Positions 58,531 to 64,000 of a stretch of 64,000 nt of DNA are shown here, piece by piece. Made by a program: the position numbers and the translations under genes. A model generated the notes under the pieces. That model saw nothing but the letters and a program-made list of their open reading frames with translations, had not been told where the DNA came from and did no database searches. Source of the stretch: Paenibacillus sophorae. Lineage in GTDB: Bacteria > Bacillota > Bacilli > Paenibacillales > Paenibacillaceae. The stretch lies in assembly GCF_018966525.1 (NCBI RefSeq), contig NZ_CP076607.1, positions 2,294,001 to 2,358,000 on the forward strand. Reading direction: 5' to 3'. Position 1 is the stretch's first letter, and every line of letters starts with the position of its first letter.

Positions 58531-58617
58531 ATGATTAAGTCTGAAGCGGAGCGCGAAGCCATCATTATTTTAGTGCTGTTTTTGCTGCTTGTCGCAGTGC
58601 TGCTGTATTTTTCCTGA
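58531..58617 (+). CDS. Small single-span membrane protein upstream of spoVA
   Basis: A 28-codon frame starts at an ATG preceded by AAGGAG and codes for an acidic/basic head (KSEAEREA) followed by one hydrophobic helix (IIILVLFLLLVAVLLYF). Small single-span proteins such as YjcZ-like ones are common in sporulation gene neighbourhoods. This one lies 135 bases before spoVAC on the same strand and is not similar enough to name. Confidence 0.45.
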   Translation: MIKSEAEREAIIILVLFLLLVAVLLYFS

Positions 58618-58752
58618 TACTTAATGTCATAAGGAAACGCCGGACGGCGAACAATAAAGGAAAATCTTCTATGCGAAGTCGGTTGATCGTCCTTAATGCG
58701 TATTTGTGCAAGCGGACTTAAGTCTTCGCCAAACCTTTAGGAGGTGCCTTCA

Positions 58753-59253
58753 TTGCCGGCAAAAACCAAACGTTCGGGGGTCAAGCTGCAGCTTGATTCC
58801 CTGACTCCGCAAGTTTACAAGCAGATGGCCAAAAAGCACGAACCTTCCAGGCCCGTACTTAAAAACTGCTTTCGCGCTTTTCTGTCGGGCGGCCTGATTT
58901 GCGTGATTGGACAGGCTATCCAGGGAGCGTTTATGGCTAACTTCAACATGAGTTCAAAGCAGGCGGCGAGCCCGACCGTTGCGGTAATGATCCTAATCTC
59001 CGTCATTCTCACCTGCTTCGGCGTATATGACAAGCTTGCCCAGTGGTGCGGCGCAGGGACGGCCGTTCCCGTAACCGGCTTCGCCAACAGCATGTGCTCA
59101 GCTGCGCTTGAACATCGTGCCGAAGGGATCGTGCTGGGCGTGGGAGCCAATATGTTCAAGCTTGCGGGCTCGGTTATTGTCTTCGGAGTCGTAGCCGCTT
59201 TTGTTGTCGGCATCGTCTACATCTTTCTTGGCCATGGGGGAGGACATTTATGA
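58753..59253 (+). CDS. spoVAC: Stage V sporulation protein AC
   Basis: This protein of 166 residues has a polar head (about 45 residues) and four to five membrane spans beginning FRAFLSGGLICVIGQAIQ. It contains GFANSMCSAALEHRAEGIVLGVG, the SpoVAC signature. It forms the inner-membrane channel that moves dipicolinic acid into and out of the spore. The TTG at 58753 is chosen because AGGAGGTG lies six bases upstream. Its stop overlaps spoVAD (ATGA). spoVAA and spoVAB are not here, a common three-gene arrangement. Confidence 0.92.
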   Translation: MPAKTKRSGVKLQLDSLTPQVYKQMAKKHEPSRPVLKNCFRAFLSGGLICVIGQAIQGAFMANFNMSSKQAASPTVAVMILISVILTCFGVYDKLAQWCGAGTAVPVTGFANSMCSAALEHRAEGIVLGVGANMFKLAGSVIVFGVVAAFVVGIVYIFLGHGGGHL

Positions 59254-60284
59254 AGCAGCTGGGCAAGCAGACGTGGCAGTTCACATCCAAACCCGCCATT
59301 CTTGGCGCTTCGGCGGTAGTGGGACCGGAAGAAGGCGAGGGGCCGCTCGCCTCGGATTTTGACTTCATATACGATAGTTTGAAGATGGACGAGAAGACCT
59401 GGGAGAAAGCGGAGCGCCGGCTCTTTGAAAAGGCGATCCGTCTGGCCATGATCAATGCGGGGATTAAGCAGGAGGAGCTGGAGTTTTTCGTTGGCGGCGA
59501 TCTGATGAACCAGATTATCAGCGCTTCTTTCGCGGCCAAAAAGCTCGGCACTCCCTATATCGGTGTATTCGGCGCTTGCTCCACCTCTATGGAAAGTTTG
59601 GCGGTCGCATCCATGATCGTGGATTCTGGGGGAGCGAAATATGCGCTGGCCGGAACCGCCAGCCATAACTGTACGGTGGAGAAGCAATTCCGGTATCCCA
59701 CCGAATACGGATCGCAAAAACCGCCGACGGCGCAGTATACCGTTACGGGCTCCGGCTGCGCGATTATTACCCGGAATGACGGAACCCAGACCGGACCGTT
59801 TGTCACTGCCGCAACCATTGGCAAAGTTATGGATTTTGATATTAAAGACCCTTTTAACATGGGCTCTGCCATGGCTCCCGCCGCGGCGGATACGATCACG
59901 GCGCATTTTCGCGATACGGGGTTGTCTCCGGGTTATTACGATTTGATCGTGACCGGCGATCTTGCCTCGGTCGGATTGCCCATAACAAAGGAACTGCTCG
60001 CTAAAGAAGGAATTCCGATGGAACAGACCGAATTCACCGATTGCGGGCTGCTGATTTACGACCGGGAAAGACAGAAATATGTCATCGCGGGAGGCAGCGG
60101 ATGCGGCTGTTCGGCGACCGTCACCTATGGACATATTTTGAAACGGATGAAAAAAGGACAACTGAAGCGCGTTCTCGTCGTTGCCACAGGAGCACTGCTC
60201 TCGCCGCTGACGTATCAGCAGGGTGAGAGCATACCTTGTATAGCGCATGCGGTTGCGCTGGAGAGCGGAGGTGAGCAAGCATGA
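59250..60284 (+). CDS. spoVAD: Stage V sporulation protein AD
   Basis: This protein of 344 residues has the thiolase-like fold of SpoVAD. It contains YIGVFGACSTSMESLAVAS, TASHNCTVEKQFRYPTEYGSQ-like (conserved block near residue 135-155) and GSGCGCSATVTYGHI near the C-terminus. It binds dipicolinic acid at the outer face of the spore inner membrane. It overlaps both neighbours by four bases, so the three genes are translationally coupled. Confidence 0.94.
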   Translation: MKQLGKQTWQFTSKPAILGASAVVGPEEGEGPLASDFDFIYDSLKMDEKTWEKAERRLFEKAIRLAMINAGIKQEELEFFVGGDLMNQIISASFAAKKLGTPYIGVFGACSTSMESLAVASMIVDSGGAKYALAGTASHNCTVEKQFRYPTEYGSQKPPTAQYTVTGSGCAIITRNDGTQTGPFVTAATIGKVMDFDIKDPFNMGSAMAPAAADTITAHFRDTGLSPGYYDLIVTGDLASVGLPITKELLAKEGIPMEQTEFTDCGLLIYDRERQKYVIAGGSGCGCSATVTYGHILKRMKKGQLKRVLVVATGALLSPLTYQQGESIPCIAHAVALESGGEQA

Positions 60285-60631
60285 TATTTGTGTGGGCATT
60301 TCTGGTCGGAGGCCTGATCTGTGTAATCGGCCAGCTGATGATGGATGTGATTAAGCTGACTCCGGCGCATACGATGAGCACGCTCGTGGTCGCCGGGGCG
60401 ATAGCGGACGCGGTCGGAATATACGATCCGCTCATAAAATTCGCCGGCGCGGGCGCATCCATACCGATTACCAGTTTCGGCAACTCGCTGGTGCACGGCG
60501 CGCTTATCGAGCTGGAACAGGTTGGCTGGATCGGTGTAGTCACCGGGATCTTCAACATTACGAGCGCCGGTATATCCTCGGCAATCGTATTTTCTTTCCT
60601 GGCTGCGCTGGTTGTGCGGCCAAAGGGCTGA
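60281..60631 (+). CDS. spoVAE: Stage V sporulation protein AE (SpoVAEb-type)
   Basis: This protein of 116 residues has four membrane spans (FVWAFLVGGLICVIGQLMMD; a middle pair; FNITSAGISSAIVFSFLAAL) and GAGASIPITSFGNSLVHGA, homologous to the core of SpoVAC. It is the second membrane subunit of the dipicolinate channel. A terminator follows. Confidence 0.93.
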   Translation: MIFVWAFLVGGLICVIGQLMMDVIKLTPAHTMSTLVVAGAIADAVGIYDPLIKFAGAGASIPITSFGNSLVHGALIELEQVGWIGVVTGIFNITSAGISSAIVFSFLAALVVRPKG

Positions 60632-60642
60632 CTTGCTTGCCA

Positions 60643-60673
60643 AACCCGCCGGACATCGCTCCGGCGGGTTCTT
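60643..60673 (+). terminator. spoVA operon terminator
   Basis: The stem AACCCGCCGGA / TCCGGCGGGTT (the first arm begins at 60643) is followed by CTTTT. Confidence 0.7.
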
Positions 60674-60763
60674 TTGCGAAAAAAGGAAAGTATCACCGTA
60701 TCGCTGGAAGCATTGGCCCCTAGGAGAATGGCGCGGCCGTTTCTTCTTGGCCTATCTGCCTCG

Positions 60764-61456
60764 TTACCGGCGCCGTTGAAGCTTGCTTTTGATCCGCATC
60801 GCTTTGTTCAGGTGAACGAAGTTATGCCGTGTCGCGGGCATCAGCATCAAGCCGCCTATTGTTTTTCCGCTCCAGTAGTCGGTCAGCCAGCCAGCTTTTT
60901 CCGTAACCGCGCCTTGCTCCCGGACAGCCTTGATCCGTCCCGGATCCACTTTTTGTCTGAATTGCCCCGGCTCCAGAGAAGTTATAATTTCATTTGTCCT
61001 CCGCCCGACAGCCCGCCGATAAGCAAGCAGACCCTCAATCCCAATTTCAGCGCTGAGTTCCGTCATTTCTTCTTCAGTCATCTCGTTACCGGAATGGAGG
61101 AACCGGATATTCAGCTCCTGGGGCATTCCGTCTGTATCCAGAACCTGCCCCGTGCCCGCTACCAGCATGTTCATAGTGATATCTTCTATCCTGGCGCTGT
61201 GCCACAGATGCCAAACTATGGAATTCCGCGTATCGGGAGACTGCACGGGATAGCATCGCATTGTCTCCTCCCGGGTGTCTTTAAGAAGCAAATCCTCATA
61301 ACCAAAAGGTCCATTCGCCTCTCCTTCAGCCGCATACAACTGAGCACGCAGCCGCAGCAGCAGAGAGACAGACTCCTTATGCTCATTCGGTATGAGAATC
61401 ATGGCTGTCAGATGTTTGTGATCTTCATTCCATGCCTTGCGTTGTTCTGCGTTCAT
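60764..61456 (-). CDS. DinB superfamily protein
   Basis: This protein of 230 residues has a helical bundle with the His pattern of DinB proteins: SIVWHLWHSARIEDITMNML in the middle and ATRHNFVHLNKAMRIK near the C-terminus. The N-terminal helix is EHKESVSLLLRLRAQL. A metal-dependent hydrolase or thiol-transferase activity is possible but unproven. It is convergent with spoVAE and has no operon partner. Confidence 0.7.
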   Translation of the reverse strand: MNAEQRKAWNEDHKHLTAMILIPNEHKESVSLLLRLRAQLYAAEGEANGPFGYEDLLLKDTREETMRCYPVQSPDTRNSIVWHLWHSARIEDITMNMLVAGTGQVLDTDGMPQELNIRFLHSGNEMTEEEMTELSAEIGIEGLLAYRRAVGRRTNEIITSLEPGQFRQKVDPGRIKAVREQGAVTEKAGWLTDYWSGKTIGGLMLMPATRHNFVHLNKAMRIKSKLQRRR

Positions 61457-61579
61457 CCCGGGCCTCCCAATGTTTGAGGAAATATTGTCAATTTAATGAT
61501 TCTTTCAATATTATGGAAATCCTTCTGTGCAACGCAGAATTTTAATAGGTCAATCAAGATTATTTGCAGATAAAACAAG

Positions 61580-61611
<32 letters not shown>

Positions 61612-61714
61612 TCATCTTAACCGTTTTCAAAACCGGCCGAATGTACTTTGTCCCTCTTAATCATGTAAAATAGTAAGTATACTGTTTATTCTGACTTAGG
61701 AGGTTTTACTATAT

Positions 61715-62671
61715 ATGCCCGTTAGCCACGAATCGATGCAAATCGTAAATGCCGTCCGCGCCAATCTGGAATCCTGTATTCTCGGAAAATCGTTTGAAAT
61801 AGAGCTGCTGCTTACTGCCTTGCTTGCAGGCGGCCATGTCCTGATCGAGGATGTCCCGGGAACGGGCAAAACCCAGCTGATCCGAGCGCTGGCAAGATCC
61901 ATCTCCGGAGACTACCGCCGGATTCAGTGCAATCCAGACATTCTGCCGAGCGATATTACCGGTGTATCGGTGTATCATCCCCGGGATGAGATGTTCCACT
62001 TCCGTCCGGGACCGGTAATGACGAATATCCTGCTTGCCGACGAAATCAACAGGGCTACGACCAAGACGCAGTCTGCGCTGCTGGAGGTCATGGAGGAACG
62101 CAACGTAACGGTGGACGGGGAGACCTATGCGCTTCCGCATCCGTTCATGCTGTGCGCCACGCAGAATCCGATTGACTTCGAAGGCACGTACACGCTGCCC
62201 GAAGCGCAGCTCGACCGCTTCATGCTTCGAATCAGCCTTGGGTATCCCGATGCGGCCACGGAAAGAAATCTGCTCCTGACCCATCAGGAAGGCCAGCCGG
62301 TGAATAAGCTTCAGCCGGTAACGGGAATGGAAAGAATAGCATCCATTCAAGACGAAATCCGCGAGGTGTATATCAGCGAGCCGGTTCTAGGCTACCTCCT
62401 CGATATTGTCCGCGGCACCAGAGAACATCCGATGGTCCTGCTCGGCGCCAGCCCCCGTGCAGCGCTGTCTTATATGATGGCATGCAAGGCCTTCGCCTTC
62501 TTGCAGGAGCGCGACTATGTGCTGCCGGATGATGTGAAGTCGCTGGCTCCATATACGCTCGGCCACCGCATCCTGCTGCGTCCCGAATCCCGGCTGGATA
62601 ACGTCAGCGCGGATACACTGCTGAACAATCTTCTGCAGAGTATCCAGGTGCCCGTGACAATGAGGCAATAA
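61715..62671 (+). CDS. MoxR family AAA ATPase
   Basis: This protein of 318 residues has Walker A EDVPGTGKTQLIRAL, Walker B NILLADEINRA, sensor 1 LCATQNPIDFEGTYTLPEAQLDRF and sensor 2 LGASPRAALS. MoxR ATPases act with DUF58 proteins as chaperones for metal insertion or assembly of protein complexes. The DUF58 and transglutaminase-type genes follow immediately. TAGGAGG lies about 11 bases before the ATG. Confidence 0.92.
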   Translation: MPVSHESMQIVNAVRANLESCILGKSFEIELLLTALLAGGHVLIEDVPGTGKTQLIRALARSISGDYRRIQCNPDILPSDITGVSVYHPRDEMFHFRPGPVMTNILLADEINRATTKTQSALLEVMEERNVTVDGETYALPHPFMLCATQNPIDFEGTYTLPEAQLDRFMLRISLGYPDAATERNLLLTHQEGQPVNKLQPVTGMERIASIQDEIREVYISEPVLGYLLDIVRGTREHPMVLLGASPRAALSYMMACKAFAFLQERDYVLPDDVKSLAPYTLGHRILLRPESRLDNVSADTLLNNLLQSIQVPVTMRQ

Positions 62672-62672
62672 A

Positions 62673-63917
62673 ATGAGACGCTATTTGTCCGCAGCCGCCG
62701 TGAGGCTGCCGGCCAAGCTGGCCGGAATTGCCGCGGTTTGGTGTGTTACCCTGCTGTATGTTCTGTTTCAAGGCGGCAAAACGTCGTTCATGCTGTTCAC
62801 TATGGTGTCGGTCCTGATGGTATATCTGCTTGCCGGCGGATTTACCGGAGTACGCAGAGCCCGGGGCGCCCGTACCCTTCTCACCGACGGAGAGAAGTCC
62901 GATTTGCTCTATGCGGGAGGCCATCTGCACGTCAAGCTCGAAATTGCGCTCCCCGGCCTTCTGCCGATTCCTTTTGTTGTTGTCCGTGAAATGCTCAAAA
63001 GGCATAATGGAGAGTCCTGGATTTTTGAGGAAAGCTTTGTTCCGAACTTTAAAGGACAGGGGGAACTTAGATTCCAAACGCCACCGCTCGAACGCGGCCG
63101 CTATTCTTTTTCCGAGACGGGAATTTCCAGCGAGGATATTTTCGGGCTGGTCGAGCACAAAGGAAGCTTTCTCGCGCAGGGACAGTTCCGGGTGCTGCCC
63201 CGCATCGTCCATATCCCGAGATGGGTGCTGTACGAACGGAATTCGCGGATTTCCGGGCCCCAGGTTTCGCTGGCTCAGTCACGGCGGGAGACGACGCAGA
63301 TCAACGGCGTCCGCGATTACGTGTACGGCGACCGCCTAAGCCGCATTCACTGGAATGCGACGGCCAAGACCGGGGCATGGAAATCCAAGGAATTCGAGCA
63401 TGAATCGCTGCCCAAAACGATGCTTATTCTCGACGGAACCGCCTCGGCTTACGCCTCTTCCGCGCAGTTCGAGCTTGCCGTCTCGGCAGCGGCCTCTCTG
63501 CTTGGGTTTGGCGTGCGGGAACGGATTGGCATCGGACTGTGCTGTCTCGACAAAAATACCAAAGTATTCGCCCCTGCGGAGAGCGCCGCGGAGCGGCAGA
63601 AGATGGTTCAATATCTGATCGATATCAACGGGGAGGGCAGAGGCCCTCTGGTTCCCCGGCTGGAAAAGGGATACCGCATGTTTCCGAAAGGAGCTTACTT
63701 CGTGCTGATCAGCCCGCAGACAGACGGAAATGTGCTGCAGACACTGCAGTGGGCCGAGAGCAGAGGGATGACCCCCTGTCACATCCACGTACTGAACCCT
63801 GCGGGTTCGCACCGCGGCAACAAATGGCCCAGCGAGCTTCATTCCCGCGGTATCATGGGGCATAGTGTAAGCTCGCTTCGTGAACTGCCCGCTGCGCTTG
63901 GAGGGGATGGACGATGA
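62673..63917 (+). CDS. DUF58 domain-containing protein
   Basis: This protein of 414 residues has two N-terminal membrane spans (LAGIAAVWCVTLLYVLF; SFMLFTMVSVLMVYLLAGG). A large cytoplasmic part carries the DUF58 core INGVRDYVYGDRLSRIHWNATAKTGAWKSKEFE, the most conserved stretch of the family, and a von-Willebrand-like LILDGTASAYAS with a partial MIDAS. It pairs with the MoxR ATPase, whose stop is one base upstream. Confidence 0.9.
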   Translation: MRRYLSAAAVRLPAKLAGIAAVWCVTLLYVLFQGGKTSFMLFTMVSVLMVYLLAGGFTGVRRARGARTLLTDGEKSDLLYAGGHLHVKLEIALPGLLPIPFVVVREMLKRHNGESWIFEESFVPNFKGQGELRFQTPPLERGRYSFSETGISSEDIFGLVEHKGSFLAQGQFRVLPRIVHIPRWVLYERNSRISGPQVSLAQSRRETTQINGVRDYVYGDRLSRIHWNATAKTGAWKSKEFEHESLPKTMLILDGTASAYASSAQFELAVSAAASLLGFGVRERIGIGLCCLDKNTKVFAPAESAAERQKMVQYLIDINGEGRGPLVPRLEKGYRMFPKGAYFVLISPQTDGNVLQTLQWAESRGMTPCHIHVLNPAGSHRGNKWPSELHSRGIMGHSVSSLRELPAALGGDGR

Positions 63918-64000
63918 AGAACTGGTGGAACCTAATGAAATCGTCCTGGCACCGGTCTTTCGGTCTGCTGTGGATGGTCATCATAGCTTTGCAGTGGCTT
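63914..64000 (+). CDS. Start of a membrane protein, probably transglutaminase-like, cut by window end
   Basis: An ATG overlaps the DUF58 stop (ATGA) and encodes 29 residues, with a basic/aromatic head (KNWWNLMKSSWHRSF) running into a first membrane span. In MoxR-DUF58 clusters the third gene is usually a multi-span protein with a transglutaminase domain; only that context supports the name. Confidence 0.6.
   Translation, partial: MKNWWNLMKSSWHRSFGLLWMVIIALQWL

Overview
The window looks like chromosomal DNA of a spore-forming Firmicute of the Paenibacillus type. It carries sigK, a spoVAC-spoVAD-spoVAE operon, M42 peptidase and mannitol PTS genes, strong GGAGG ribosome binding sites and moderate GC. 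This placement is inference from gene content.

Layout. 1-6.3 kb: efflux and stress genes (an MFS transporter, an SDR, an F420-reductase-like protein, two TetR regulators, a quinone-oxidoreductase-type MDR enzyme) and an internally deleted MFS pseudogene; three copies of one TetR-like operator link the SDR, TetR and MFS genes. 6.6-17 kb: an IclR regulator, an OpuC/EgtU-like ABC importer, a nucleoside hydrolase, a urocanate-hydratase homologue, a DUF917 / S-methyl-thiohydantoin desulfurase homologue and a histidine-ammonia-lyase homologue whose MIO tripeptide is absent. Together these read as an ergothioneine or S-methyl-ergothioneine catabolic operon rather than histidine utilisation.

17-39 kb: a complete sigK followed by accessory DNA. 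This holds an IS30 element, a coiled-coil DUF4041/GIY-YIG protein, an AlkD-like protein, a PadR module, two further damaged sigK copies, IS30 and group II intron remnants, an epimerase between direct repeats, glycosyltransferases, a PIG-L deacetylase, a glycosyltransferase/beta-propeller fusion, HipA-like and CotS-like kinases, and a decaying URO-D/MetQ/ProC/VOC operon. Fragments of sigK (5' leader at 4.5 kb, full gene at 17.1 kb, deleted copy at 22.0 kb, 5'-truncated copy at 24.0 kb, last ~45 bp at 39.1 kb) sit at the seams between these blocks in the same orientation, so sigK looks like a recombination hub. The glycosyltransferase/kinase genes are probably spore-surface genes, since sporulation-type -10 boxes (CATANNNT) occur before some of them.

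39-46.6 kb: a LacI-regulated sugar ABC importer with a nitrilase-family hydrolase and a putative glycosidase, with three copies of the AAAACGTTTT operator. 46.67-46.83 kb: a relic of an rRNA operon (23S 3' end fused to the 3' half of 5S, plus terminator). 46.9-51.7 kb: a Gly/His-rich membrane protein, DinB, aldo-keto reductase, 2-hydroxyacid dehydrogenase, and an 8-oxoguanine-deaminase-like gene behind a variant purine riboswitch with an ON-switch architecture. 51.8-57.1 kb: the mannitol operon mtlA-mtlR-mtlF-mtlD. 57.2-64 kb: M42 aminopeptidase, the spoVA operon, a DinB protein, and the start of a MoxR/DUF58/transglutaminase cluster that runs off the window.
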